From contig USCV01000010.1 in NCBI GenBank assembly GCA_900553225.1, positions 1-41,983 of the forward strand: DNA of 41,983 nucleotides. Reading direction: 5' to 3'. Shown here piece after piece: positions 24,554 through 32,417 of the stretch (its first letter is position 1; each line of letters opens with the position of its first letter). Made by a program: the position numbers and the translations under genes. The stretch comes from an uncultured Clostridium sp. GTDB taxonomy: Bacteria > Bacillota > Clostridia > TANB77 > CAG-508. The notes under the pieces were generated by a model. The model had not been told where the DNA came from, searched no databases, and was given only the letters and a program-made list of their open reading frames with translations.

Positions 24554-24807
24554 TTTGTTAAACACCTTTCTTTAATCCTATAAGGACAAAATACTTTGCT
24601 TTCTCGTAAGTTTATAATCTCTAAAAAAGAGCAATTTTTACATTGCTCTGGTAAATCTTTCTTTAATTTTCTCATATTCTCTAAGTCTTCATACTTTTGT
24701 TCTTCTTCATTCATATTTATCACTTCTTTACATTCATCAAATACACAGTTTTTACATCTTTTGTTTGCATTTGAGCATATCTTATTGTTTATTAAACATT
24801 GTATCAT
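24550..24807 (-). CDS. Cys-rich small protein
   Basis: 85 residues with many cysteines: IKCSNANKRCKNC-type N-terminus (CSNANKRCKNCVFDECKEV), then PEQCKNCSFLEI and VFCPYRIKERC. Probably binds one or two zinc ions. The ATG follows GAGGAATAGAGT. Function unknown. Confidence 0.6.
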   Translation of the reverse strand: MIQCLINNKICSNANKRCKNCVFDECKEVINMNEEEQKYEDLENMRKLKKDLPEQCKNCSFLEIINLRESKVFCPYRIKERCLTK

Positions 24808-24810
24808 ACT

Positions 24811-24939
24811 CTATTCCTCGCGTTCTCTCTCGCATGTTGCTTCATTATTTGTATTAATATGTATTCCGTCGCAATCTTCTTTTAAACAATATCTACACTT
24901 CTCTTTTACATGTTCTTGTATTTTTTCTTGTATACTCAT
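24811..24939 (-). CDS. Cys-rich mini-protein
   Basis: 42 residues: MSIQEKIQEHVKEKCRYCLK then EDCDGIHINTNNEATCERER. CxxC plus two more cysteines suggest a single zinc knuckle. The ATG at 24939 has GAGGTG upstream. Confidence 0.55.
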   Translation of the reverse strand: MSIQEKIQEHVKEKCRYCLKEDCDGIHINTNNEATCEREREE

Positions 24940-25082
24940 AACAACACCTCTTTCGTTATATATAACACTACATAAGTATAATAAAAGAGCTAGCTATACA
25001 TATATAACTAACTCTTTGGGGAAATGTGTACTTTTTAACTTGTACTAATTATACCACTTATTTTTAAAAAATTACGCCAATT

Positions 25083-25490
25083 TCACGCCAACTTTTTTAA
25101 TTCTTTTTCTACAGTATATATTAAATTACTTTTCTTTCTTACGAAACTTCTTTCTGATAAACTTAAATTATCTATTGTTTGCCATCTAGTTTTTCTTTTT
25201 ACGTAATAATTATCAAATATTAATCTTGAATCTACATCTACTAATTCTAAAGCTTGTCTTACTGCTTTGTATTCCTTTAACGCTTTTTGTAATTCTTCAT
25301 CTTCTTGTAGCTTTATGTATTGATTGTACACACTGTCTGAAATGTTATACGGTGTTTTAGGCATTCCGTCATTGTTAGGTACTCCTATTGTCATTATGTC
25401 TGCTCGTATATTTATAATGTTTATGCAATTATAATTATATCTTTTTAAACATCCTTCTGCTTCTCTGTACTCTTCTTTGCTTAATCTCAT
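25083..25490 (-). CDS. ArpU/RinA-type late transcription regulator
   Basis: 135 residues beginning MRLSKEEYREAEGCLKRYNY and ending with a sigma-region-4-like helix-turn-helix: KRKTRWQTIDNLSLSERSFV then RKKSNLIYTVEKELKKL. ArpU/RinA-family proteins sit just before the terminase genes and switch on packaging and structural genes. Position and fold fit exactly. About 140 bp of non-coding DNA follow before the next small gene, a likely target promoter region. Confidence 0.78.
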   Translation of the reverse strand: MRLSKEEYREAEGCLKRYNYNCINIINIRADIMTIGVPNNDGMPKTPYNISDSVYNQYIKLQEDEELQKALKEYKAVRQALELVDVDSRLIFDNYYVKRKTRWQTIDNLSLSERSFVRKKSNLIYTVEKELKKLA

Positions 25491-25499
25491 TTGTACCTC

Positions 25500-25670
25500 C
25501 TATTTTTTTATTTTTTCTCTTATTAATTCGTCTTTAAAATTATCTAATATGTCGTATACTTTATTTACTTTAACTTGACTTTCTTTTCTTTTTGATACAT
25601 CTACTAAATCAACACTTTCTAATTCTGTCATTGCTTTTTGTACTGTGTTGTATACATGTTCTAATTTCAT
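25500..25670 (-). CDS. Hypothetical small protein
   Basis: 56 residues: MKLEHVYNTVQKAMTELESV, then SKRKESQVKVNKVYDILDNF. Helical, charged. The ATG at 25670 follows AGGTGATACAA, and the stop overlaps the next ribosome site. Confidence 0.55.
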   Translation of the reverse strand: MKLEHVYNTVQKAMTELESVDLVDVSKRKESQVKVNKVYDILDNFKDELIREKIKK

Positions 25671-25687
25671 TTGTATCACCTACTTTT

Positions 25688-26560
25688 TTAGTTATTATCT
25701 ACATATTCTTTTATATTAGGAATAGCCTGTTTCTTGATTATTCTTGCTATATCTTTTAATATTTGTTCTTTTTCTTCTTCTAAAATATCATTAGCTATTA
25801 TATCTAATTTTTTAAATATTTCTTTATAGTCTTCTGGTTTTGGACTTTCTATTTCTATTTGCGTTAAAAATTTACATATTCTCATAGGTGTGATGTATTT
25901 ATCTAAAAATGCAAATGGACTTTTTGTTTCTGAATTTTTTATATGTTTCACTTCTTGAAATTTATCTCCAACTATTTTTATTCTTTTTTCTCCATCTAAT
26001 GTTTTTATTACTATTCCTTCTCTTATACAGTCTGTCCCTTCCAGTGCAGATTTTTGATTATCTACATATTTTTCTTTTAACTCTACATAACTTGTTAGAT
26101 TTTCTACTGCTATTTCTGGTACTGTTTTAAATCCTATTTTATTTGATATATCTTTCATTTCTTCTATACTTGCAAATATTCTTGTAAAATCTTCATCTTC
26201 TGTTGGTTTATCCACTATTTCTTGTACCAAATCGAAAGCATAATATGGTTCTATTTTTCCTTGTTTAGCTAGTGAATTATAACTTATCTTTCCTTGATTT
26301 AACCATTCACCATATAATACATATCCCTTTGGTAAATATTCTAGTATTTTGTTTTCTCTTTTTCTAGCATATTTAACAAATCCATTTAATCCATCTTCTC
26401 CTGTTAATTCATTTGACCTACTATATAATCTTATCTTTCCATTGTCATTATAGATTGCAGTATTACTTCCATCTATTTTTTCTTGAATTACCACTTTTGT
26501 TCCTTTTTCTATTTGATATTTTGCATTATCTGGTCTCTTTATCTTACAATACATTTTCAT
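25688..26560 (-). CDS. RNA ligase (Rnl2-like nucleotidyltransferase)
   Basis: 290 residues. Motif I VIQEKIDGSNTAIY places the AMP-accepting Lys near residue 28. KGYVLYGEWLNQGKISYNSL is motif III, DCIREGIVIKTLDG motif IV, and KRIKIVGDKFQEVK motif V. The C-terminal helical domain (from ~residue 215) would bind substrate. Such enzymes seal nicked RNA, and in phages can repair tRNAs cut by host anticodon nucleases. No polynucleotide kinase lies nearby, so the substrate would need 5'-phosphate ends. It is in the early or middle operon among small unknown genes. Confidence 0.85.
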   Translation of the reverse strand: MKMYCKIKRPDNAKYQIEKGTKVVIQEKIDGSNTAIYNDNGKIRLYSRSNELTGEDGLNGFVKYARKRENKILEYLPKGYVLYGEWLNQGKISYNSLAKQGKIEPYYAFDLVQEIVDKPTEDEDFTRIFASIEEMKDISNKIGFKTVPEIAVENLTSYVELKEKYVDNQKSALEGTDCIREGIVIKTLDGEKRIKIVGDKFQEVKHIKNSETKSPFAFLDKYITPMRICKFLTQIEIESPKPEDYKEIFKKLDIIANDILEEEKEQILKDIARIIKKQAIPNIKEYVDNN

Positions 26561-26566
26561 ATTTCT

Positions 26567-27046
26567 TTACCTTCTTTCTTTTGCTTTATTTTCAAAATAT
26601 TGCTTAACCCACTCTTTATCATGTATTGGTGTAGTTAACTGTTCTGACATTAAATCTATTATTTTATCTTTTTGTCCTAATTCCTTTCTTAGCTGTTCTA
26701 TATATGTTTCATATTTTTCAATTTGTTTTTTTATTATATAATACTGTTGATTTTCTACTATATTTGCAACAGCACTTCTCTTTAATTTCTTACCATCTTC
26801 ATATCCTTGCATATATCCTAATGCTTCATTTTGTGCTAATGCTATCATTTTATAATTATTAATTTTCTCTTGCTTTAGCTCTTCATTTTCTTTTAATACT
26901 CTTTTATATTCTGATATAATATGTTGCATTATTTCTATATCGTATTCTCCTACAGAAAATTCACCATATAGCTCTCTATGTCCTTTGCAATCTTCAATTA
27001 GTAATTCAAATCTTTCTAAATTTGTTATTTCTTCATTTTCTTTCAT
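26567..27046 (-). CDS. Hypothetical coiled-coil protein
   Basis: 159 residues, rich in Glu and Lys, with two predicted coiled coils (ISEYKRVLKENEELKQEKIN; IIKKQIEKYETYIEQLRKEL). It ends in MSEQLTTPIHDKEWVKQYFE. No family recognised. It overlaps its upstream neighbour by 14 bp. Confidence 0.55.
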   Translation of the reverse strand: MKENEEITNLERFELLIEDCKGHRELYGEFSVGEYDIEIMQHIISEYKRVLKENEELKQEKINNYKMIALAQNEALGYMQGYEDGKKLKRSAVANIVENQQYYIIKKQIEKYETYIEQLRKELGQKDKIIDLMSEQLTTPIHDKEWVKQYFENKAKERR

Positions 27047-27290
27047 TTAGAACACCTCTCTTTCGCATATCTGCTATAATTTCTTTCTTATATATAATTT
27101 TAAATGTTGTATATACAATATCAGTTCTAAACCATGACATTTTATTGCATAGCCATTCTAAAAAATCTGACAAATAATCTAATATTGCAAATGGAAATAA
27201 TAATATGTAAGTAATAATATATAAAGCATTCATTGTCTTTTTATGTTTATCAACCATATTTGAAGTTATTTTTAAATCTTTTATTTTCAT
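27033..27290 (-). CDS. Hypothetical protein with hydrophobic segment
   Basis: 85 residues; NALYIITYILLFPFAILDYL is a membrane segment or amphipathic helix, followed by WLCNKMSWFRTDIVYTTF. No family recognised. Confidence 0.5.
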   Translation of the reverse strand: MKIKDLKITSNMVDKHKKTMNALYIITYILLFPFAILDYLSDFLEWLCNKMSWFRTDIVYTTFKIIYKKEIIADMRKRGVLNERK

Positions 27291-27293
27291 ATC

Positions 27294-27446
27294 TTATTTA
27301 CTCCTCTCTTCTAATGCTTCAATAAACTCTTTTTGATATTCACATTCTTCACATTTCTTATTACAAATAGTGTATGTTTCTGGGGCTAGTGGACATATTA
27401 TATATCCTTGTTCTTCTGCTAATGCGTCTCTCAACCATTGTTCCAT
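27294..27446 (-). CDS. Cys-rich mini-protein
   Basis: 50 residues: MEQWLRDALAEEQGYIICPL, then TYTICNKKCEECEYQKEF. Four cysteines could hold zinc. The ATG at 27446 has AGGAG upstream, as does its neighbour at 27290. Confidence 0.55.
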   Translation of the reverse strand: MEQWLRDALAEEQGYIICPLAPETYTICNKKCEECEYQKEFIEALEERSK

Positions 27447-27449
27447 ATC

Positions 27450-27734
27450 TTATTTACTCCTCTCAACTAAATAATTACATGTTACCATTTTATTTAATAT
27501 TAATTCACACATAAAATCTTGTGCTGTTCTCCTATCTCTATATCTACAATTAGCTTTTTTATGTATTCGTGGGTCTGTATCTTCCCATTTGTTAATATCT
27601 ATCATTACAGGACTTAAAAATATATATTGTACTCCTCTTGAAAAACATAGATAATAACAACAATCATAAGGCTTTTTACATTTTTTAAATCCAACTTTTT
27701 CAAATTCTTTCATATCGACTATTGGTGCTAACAT
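27450..27734 (-). CDS. Hypothetical Cys-containing protein
   Basis: 94 residues: CKKPYDCCYYLCFSRGVQY and CRYRDRRTAQDFMCELILNK. Cysteine-rich, basic; family unknown. Confidence 0.5.
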   Translation of the reverse strand: MLAPIVDMKEFEKVGFKKCKKPYDCCYYLCFSRGVQYIFLSPVMIDINKWEDTDPRIHKKANCRYRDRRTAQDFMCELILNKMVTCNYLVERSK

Positions 27735-27736
27735 AT

Positions 27737-27874
27737 TTATTCACTCCTCCATTTCCTAGGTTCTCTAACAAAATATTTTTCGCATATATGGTCTATCTCG
27801 CAATTTTCACATTTATTATAATTTTCTTTACAATAATCTATAATTATTTTTACACAGTCTATTGGCTCTTCCAT
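27737..27874 (-). CDS. Cys-rich mini-protein
   Basis: 45 residues: MEEPIDCVKIIIDYCKENYN then KCENCEIDHICEKYFVREP. Shares the C-x2-C spacing with the mini-protein at 27294. The ATG at 27874 is preceded by GGAGTAAAT. Confidence 0.55.
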   Translation of the reverse strand: MEEPIDCVKIIIDYCKENYNKCENCEIDHICEKYFVREPRKWRSE

Positions 27875-27887
27875 ATTTACTCCTTTT

Positions 27888-28154
27888 CTAAATAATATTT
27901 GCCTCTATAATCTCATATCTATTGCTTTTAAGTTCATCATTATAGTTTCTCATCGTAGCCCACTTACTAGTTTCAATTCCATGTCCTTGCATGATTTTTC
28001 TATAACATCTGCTCTTTGATACTTTTATAATTTCTATTTTTTTATTATATATAGATGCAATACAATACATCTTGTATAATTTATCTTTCTTATTTTTAAA
28101 TTTTGATGATACTCCCCAATTCCTCAAAGCTTCTTCAAATTCCTCTTCACTCAT
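27888..28154 (-). CDS. Hypothetical protein
   Basis: 88 residues beginning MSEEEFEEALRNWGVSSKFK; the acidic helix then VSKSRCYRKIMQGHGIETSK is suggestive of a small helix-turn-helix or adaptor, but I recognise no family. Confidence 0.5.
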   Translation of the reverse strand: MSEEEFEEALRNWGVSSKFKNKKDKLYKMYCIASIYNKKIEIIKVSKSRCYRKIMQGHGIETSKWATMRNYNDELKSNRYEIIEANII

Positions 28155-28170
28155 AGTTACTCCTTTACTA

Positions 28171-28419
28171 CTAAATTTGCTTGTTTTCTATTCTATAAAT
28201 ATTTTCAAAAACTATCTTATAATTTATTGCCATACTATTCATATCTCTTTCGTGATATATTCTTATGCCTTTCATTATTTCTGCTATATAATCATCTTTT
28301 CTGTCTTCTAGTTCTATCCTAAAATTTTCAATTTTTTGTTTTATTTCATTGTCAATTTTTTCAGAAACTATAGATTCCACACTTTTCTTTAATATTTCTT
28401 CTATAAATTGTTCTTCCAT
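28171..28419 (-). CDS. Hypothetical helical protein
   Basis: 82 residues, mostly charged helix (EEQFIEEILKKSVESIVSEK). Ribosome site GGAGGAG before the ATG. No family recognised. Confidence 0.5.
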   Translation of the reverse strand: MEEQFIEEILKKSVESIVSEKIDNEIKQKIENFRIELEDRKDDYIAEIMKGIRIYHERDMNSMAINYKIVFENIYRIENKQI

Positions 28420-28432
28420 ATCTATTCTCCTC

Positions 28433-28753
28433 CTAATAATTAACTCTAATTATGTAACTATTATTTTCTGTTATATAATCTATACTTAACCTTAAATTCT
28501 TCATTTTATCTATTCCATATGCTTCTATTTGCATTCCACCTCTTAAATTTCCTATATGATTAGTTAATGCAAATTTCACTATATTTTCTAATATATCTGT
28601 ATACTGTATATCTGCCTTTTGTCCTTCTAATTCCATTTTTAACCTATCATTCTTATTTTTCAATCTACTATTAGATAATTGATAAGTTTGTAATTCTTCC
28701 TGCAAATTTTCTATTCTCTTATTTAATCTTTTTACTTTTCCTTTTACACTCAT
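28433..28753 (-). CDS. Hypothetical protein with N-terminal coiled coil
   Basis: 106 residues: VKRLNKRIENLQEELQTYQL coiled coil, then a C-terminal beta-like domain with GGMQIEAYGIDKMKNLRLSI. The ATG at 28753 is preferred because GTAGGTG precedes it. It starts right after the DUF1064 stop as reconstructed here. Confidence 0.55.
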   Translation of the reverse strand: MSVKGKVKRLNKRIENLQEELQTYQLSNSRLKNKNDRLKMELEGQKADIQYTDILENIVKFALTNHIGNLRGGMQIEAYGIDKMKNLRLSIDYITENNSYIIRVNY

Positions 28754-28762
28754 ATATATCAC

Positions 28763-29093
28763 CTACTTTATTATTTTTAATTCCAAATCTGGGTATATTT
28801 TTTCAAATAACTTATGTTTTATTTTAAATACATCTGTCTGCATTCCTTTAACATCTTCTACTATTGTTTTGCCGACCTTGGCAATACATAAAATCTGCTA
28901 CATACTCAATTTTTCTAAATGTTCTACCATTTTTCTTAAAACTATCTTGTAACAGGAATCTTGGTTGTAATTCTAAATTTTGTATTTGTCCTGCTTTTAA
29001 CAATAATTTTAGTTCTTTATATCTTCTGCTCTCTTGTATACTGTCAAATATGTAATCATCTACTATTACTTTTTTATTTCTGTATTTGTTCAT
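28763..29093 (-). CDS. DUF1064 PD-(D/E)XK nuclease, joined by CGG +1 shift
   Basis: About 109 residues. The N-terminal part has FDSIQESRRYKELKLLLKAG and LELQPRFLLQ, then YVADFMYCQG (acidic ligand D), and meets in-frame CGG at 28874-28872. Skipping C gives G-GKTIVEDVKGMQTDVFKIK with the E-x-K ligands, and ends PDLELKIIK at 28763. This matches DUF1064, a phage family of Holliday-junction-resolvase/RusA-like nucleases of 100-130 residues. The catalytic D and the ExK pair lie on opposite sides of the shift. The upstream frame alone stops nine codons after the shift. Confidence 0.88.
28872..28874 (-). other. CGG +1 recoding site (DUF1064)
   Basis: In-frame GGT CGG CAA. Continuation GGT-(C)-GGC-AAA gives CQG-G-KTIVEDVKG. 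Confidence 0.88.
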
Positions 29094-29484
29094 CTTTTGC
29101 CTCCAATTCTTCCAAAATATTAGTTCTTTCTTTATACTTTGGATTTGCTTGTCTTCTATTTATAGCTTTTAATTCTTTCATCGTATTCATAATATCTCCA
29201 ACAATAAATTTGTTGTTATACTTCTTTGTTAACATATCTCTAATACATGTAGCTCTTTCTAAATCAAATTTTATCTGTCTTCTTTCTCTTTGTATCTTTT
29301 TTAGTAATTTTCCATATTTGCAATAATCAGATGCGTTCATATTGTGATTTTCAAAATAGTGTAATACATCTTCGCGTTCTAAATCTTTTTGCCTTTGTTC
29401 TTCTGATATTTGTTCTATTTCTTTGTCAATACCTTGAAAGAAGTTAATTATGTACTTTAGCAGTTCTTCTACTGTTAAATCCAT
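29074..29484 (-). CDS. Hypothetical phage protein
   Basis: 136 residues, helical and charged: EELLKYIINFFQGIDKEIEQ, then ERRQIKFDLERATCIRDML. Such proteins are common before DUF1064 genes in Clostridia prophages; function unknown. Overlaps DUF1064 by 20 bp. Confidence 0.55.
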   Translation of the reverse strand: MDLTVEELLKYIINFFQGIDKEIEQISEEQRQKDLEREDVLHYFENHNMNASDYCKYGKLLKKIQRERRQIKFDLERATCIRDMLTKKYNNKFIVGDIMNTMKELKAINRRQANPKYKERTNILEELEAKDEQIQK

Positions 29485-29647
29485 CTTTTGTTAGCTCCTC
29501 TCTAATCTTTTCTTGATAATCCGCTACAGCTGAAACAAAATCTTTACATCTGCTTACTCCCTTAAATTCAGCAGTTTCTAATTTGTTACAGCCATAGCAA
29601 TAAAAACATAATTTGTCTTTTTTTAACTCTAGATATTTTTCTTTCAA
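29444..29647 (-). CDS. Cys-containing hypothetical protein
   Basis: 67 residues: KDKLCFYCYGCNKLETAEF then VSRCKDFVSAVADYQEKIRE; C-x2-C-x2-C plus one Cys could bind zinc. Overlaps the next gene by 41 bp. Confidence 0.5.
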   Translation of the reverse strand: MKEKYLELKKDKLCFYCYGCNKLETAEFKGVSRCKDFVSAVADYQEKIREELTKDGFNSRRTAKVHN

Positions 29648-30106
29648 TTATCTACCACCCCTAAAATAAAGATGTTTTTTTTCGATTATTTGATAAATTT
29701 GGTGCATTATTTCGCCAAAATAGACCTGAAAAGGATCTGGAAGGCTTTCGTGTATTTTTCTATCAAAATTTTCATATGTATAATTCATATACTCTCTATA
29801 TGGAATTTCTATAATAAATCCAATTTTTTTTCCTATTCCTTCACTTGATACAATAAGTGAATTTAAGTCACATTCTTCAAGATAATACATTTTAGAAGTT
29901 GTTTTTCCTGTAATTCTTATACCTATGGAGCCAATAGATGGTAAAAATTCTATATCAACCTTTACATCATGAACCTCACAATTTTTGAAATTCTTGATTT
30001 CTTCATTTGTATTGTTTAAAAATGTTCCACAATATTCGCAACAATAATTGTAATAATGCCTTATAGGTGCTCCACAATTTGGACAATTTGTTCTTTTTTT
30101 ATCCAT
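29648..30106 (-). CDS. Zinc-ribbon protein
   Basis: 152 residues with an N-terminal zinc ribbon (MDKKRTNCPNCGAPIRHYYN then CCEYCGTFL; two CxxC pairs) and a beta-rich C-terminal domain. Function unknown. Its stop is adjacent to the following start. Confidence 0.62.
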   Translation of the reverse strand: MDKKRTNCPNCGAPIRHYYNYCCEYCGTFLNNTNEEIKNFKNCEVHDVKVDIEFLPSIGSIGIRITGKTTSKMYYLEECDLNSLIVSSEGIGKKIGFIIEIPYREYMNYTYENFDRKIHESLPDPFQVYFGEIMHQIYQIIEKKHLYFRGGR

Positions 30107-30116
30107 TTAATACCTC

Positions 30117-30449
30117 CTATATTTGCGGAATGTGGTTCATATTTTCTGCAATCATTCTTTCTTCATCTGTTGTCTTTCTATAAACCGCAACTTCTTTGTT
30201 TGTAACACTACATTTCTTTGTTTTATCAGCTGTTACAAAACCTAAACTTTCAAGTTCTGTTATCCTCGGTCTAGCATTATTTACATCTGCTGTATTTGTA
30301 TAATGTCTTTTATATAATTCTTGTGCTATTTCTCTTGTTGTCATTTCTTTATTTTTTAGTATTTCTAATATTTGTTTATGTCTTATGCTTAAATGTTCTA
30401 ACATATCTTGATAACTTTTGTGTCTTGTTTTAAATGTTATTGTATTCAT
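30117..30449 (-). CDS. Winged-helix DNA-binding protein
   Basis: 110 residues. SIRHKQILEILKNKEMTTRE, IAQELYKRHYTNTADVNNAR and ITELESLGFVTADKTKKCSV form a winged helix with wing. It resembles phage 'winged helix' replication-region proteins. It may regulate the operon or assist replication. Confidence 0.7.
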   Translation of the reverse strand: MNTITFKTRHKSYQDMLEHLSIRHKQILEILKNKEMTTREIAQELYKRHYTNTADVNNARPRITELESLGFVTADKTKKCSVTNKEVAVYRKTTDEERMIAENMNHIPQI

Positions 30450-30456
30450 TTGTTTA

Positions 30457-30999
30457 TCACTCTCCTATCTGTTTTATATTTGCATTTTCAGTTAATTTGT
30501 TTATAATTTCTTGCATAGACTGAGGTAATAATTTTTGCTCTTTTTCTCTATTTACTATTACTTCATACTGCTTTAAAAACTGTCCTTTTGTAACGCTATT
30601 TACTACATCTGTACTGACTTGTGCTTGTTCTTTAACTTGTCTTACATTTCCAAAAAACTTTTTTACTTCGGGGCTATGTTGTTCAAATTGCTCTTCTGTC
30701 ATATATAATCCGTTACAAATCATCTTATAAGCTTCATTCCAAGCTTCTATTGATGTTCTTTGTGTAGATGGATTAATCATTTCTACTGCATTTTTTCTTA
30801 TATCGTGTATAGTTGGAGGGTATGGACTTTCTATAATTGTTTTCTTTACTGCTTGTAAAACTAAGTTGTAATCTAAATCTCCTAAGCATTCTAACCAAGT
30901 ATTTACCATTAGCTGTTTTTGTGTAGAATCTTTTTTAGCTATACTGTCATAATTACCAGCCAAAAGTGTTATTACTTGTATTGTTTCCGTTTTGTTCAT
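30457..30999 (-). CDS. Replicative helicase loader (G39P/loader-inhibitor type)
   Basis: 180 residues. TETIQVITLLAGNYDSIAKK, LMVNTWLECLGDLDYNLVLQ and SPYPPTIHDIRKNAVEM match the N-terminal domain of SPP1 G39P-like loaders ('W...L.d..y..v..a....i......pPTi.dir'). No phage helicase gene is seen, so it probably loads the host DnaB. It overlaps the replisome-organiser gene by 47 bp. Confidence 0.78.
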   Translation of the reverse strand: MNKTETIQVITLLAGNYDSIAKKDSTQKQLMVNTWLECLGDLDYNLVLQAVKKTIIESPYPPTIHDIRKNAVEMINPSTQRTSIEAWNEAYKMICNGLYMTEEQFEQHSPEVKKFFGNVRQVKEQAQVSTDVVNSVTKGQFLKQYEVIVNREKEQKLLPQSMQEIINKLTENANIKQIGE

Positions 31000-31756
31000 C
31001 TTGTTTTGCCTCCTCCCACATCTTTTTAAAATCGTCCATTCCAGAGTTTTTATTATTACTATATTTGCCTTCTAAGATAGCTGTAGCTTTATCTGTTCTC
31101 ATAAGAAAGTCAAAGTCTGCTTTCCAACCTCTATCATTATTTCCTGTTAAAAATTCACTATTATTTGCAATATTACATATTTCTTTAAATTGCTCTTCTG
31201 TAAATTCTTTAGTAAAATTATCTATAGCTTTTTTTCTTTTATCAGTTAACTTTTGAATTTGTGGAAGATTGGTGCAAATAGAATTGTAAGTTTCGACTAT
31301 TCTATTTCTCTTCTCTTCTTTTTCTTTTATATTCTTATTATCTTCTATTCTATTCTTATTAGGGGCAACTACTCGTCGAGCATTCGTCGAATTGTCGTCG
31401 AATAATAGTTGCATTATTTCTTTATTATAATTTGGTATTTTGCTTTCACTTGGTCTATCTATCTTTTGCCATGTATTCCAGTTATAAAGGCTATAATAAC
31501 TACTTCCGTCACAAGTGTAAAAGATTACGGACATATTAGAGCTTATCTCTGATAAGGTTTTATCTATATCGGCACTTCTTATACCTTCCTCGTAAGGGAA
31601 TAATGTAGACTTTAAATACACTGGATTACTTCTTCCTCTACCTTCATCATCTGCTAAAGAAAATAGACCTATAAAAACTAATTTTGCTAAAGTGGATAAT
31701 TTGCTAAAATCTTCACTTTGCCAAATACCTGGATCAATCATTCTTTTTCTTGCCAC
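30953..31756 (-). CDS. Phage replisome organiser
   Basis: 267 residues beginning MARKRMIDPGIWQSEDFSKL, with LAKLVFIGLFSLADDEGRGR and NPVYLKSTLFPYEEGIR: the standard N-terminal domain of Firmicute-phage replication-initiation proteins. A linker (residues 120-150) and a small C-terminal helical domain (FTEEQFKEICNIANNSEFLT, then GWKADFDFLMRTDKATAILE) follow. It binds the origin and recruits the loader encoded next. Three 11-bp repeats lie inside the gene (31372-31404), a likely origin. Confidence 0.85.
   Translation of the reverse strand: MARKRMIDPGIWQSEDFSKLSTLAKLVFIGLFSLADDEGRGRSNPVYLKSTLFPYEEGIRSADIDKTLSEISSNMSVIFYTCDGSSYYSLYNWNTWQKIDRPSESKIPNYNKEIMQLLFDDNSTNARRVVAPNKNRIEDNKNIKEKEEKRNRIVETYNSICTNLPQIQKLTDKRKKAIDNFTKEFTEEQFKEICNIANNSEFLTGNNDRGWKADFDFLMRTDKATAILEGKYSNNKNSGMDDFKKMWEEAKQDEQNGNNTSNNTFGW
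31372..31404. repeat. Three 11-bp iterons inside the replication gene (candidate origin)
   Basis: CGTCGA recurs at 31374, 31385 and 31396, exactly 11 bp apart, within three near-identical 11-bp units (minus strand TTCGACGA-type). Because 11 is not a multiple of three, the encoded residues differ (FDDNSTNARRVV), so the repeat is at DNA level. Firmicute phage origins often lie within the replication protein gene. Confidence 0.6.
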
Positions 31757-31794
31757 ATTCTTTAGTTCTCCTTTCTGATAACTAGAGCTAAACT

Positions 31795-32082
31795 CTAGTT
31801 ATCTAAATAACTTTTTCCAATAAGATTTATAAAATCTGCTCTTGTATGTTTTTTTTCATATTCAGTCTGATATGTCTTTTTTAATTTCAAATCCATTTTT
31901 CTATCTCTATGTACTGATTTGTTTGATAAATTATGTTCTTGATGACATAAGCCTACGCAAAATCCATTTTCAATTGAAATTTGCCTGTTTGCTGTGCCGA
32001 AAAATACTTCATGTATACACTCAGCTGGTCTGCCACAAAAGAAACATTTATCAAGATTATTTAATATGCTATATCGTTTCAT
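31795..32082 (-). CDS. HNH-like / zinc-binding putative nuclease
   Basis: 95 residues: LNNLDKCFFCGRPAECIHEV, then GFCVGLCHQEHNLSNKSVHR and LKKTYQTEYEKKH. Cys-x2-Cys with His-Glu and a second Cys-x3-His pair is the pattern of a small phage HNH-type family found in recombination regions. The ATG at 32082 overlaps the previous stop (ATGA). Confidence 0.68.
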   Translation of the reverse strand: MKRYSILNNLDKCFFCGRPAECIHEVFFGTANRQISIENGFCVGLCHQEHNLSNKSVHRDRKMDLKLKKTYQTEYEKKHTRADFINLIGKSYLDN

Positions 32083-32408
32083 TGATATTTCGCAGCCCCC
32101 CATTCTTTGTTGTACTGTGACTCCATCTCTCTTATTTTGAGTTTATAGAAGTTTATTCCTTCTTCTGCACTTCTTACTAATCCTTCTGCTATATCTCGTT
32201 TGTATCTTAAATCTGCGATGTCTGACATACCTTTTGCTATATCTGCTAAATGCGTTACTGCTTGTCCTTGTGCCCTTAGCTCTAGTAGTCTTTTACTTAG
32301 TGCAACTCTGTAGTCATATTCCTTTTTTGCATAGTCTTTTTGGTATTTTTTATACTCACTTAAAGTTTTATTTAAGTCTTGTATTGCCTTCTCAATATCT
32401 TGCCACAT
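32079..32408 (-). CDS. Hypothetical coiled-coil phage protein
   Basis: 109 residues; charged helix throughout (MWQDIEKAIQDLNKTLSEYK, then EGLVRSAEEGINFYKLKIRE). Similar short helical proteins commonly follow SSB in Clostridia prophages. Function unknown. Confidence 0.6.
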   Translation of the reverse strand: MWQDIEKAIQDLNKTLSEYKKYQKDYAKKEYDYRVALSKRLLELRAQGQAVTHLADIAKGMSDIADLRYKRDIAEGLVRSAEEGINFYKLKIREMESQYNKEWGAAKYQ

Positions 32409-32417
32409 AATTACCTC

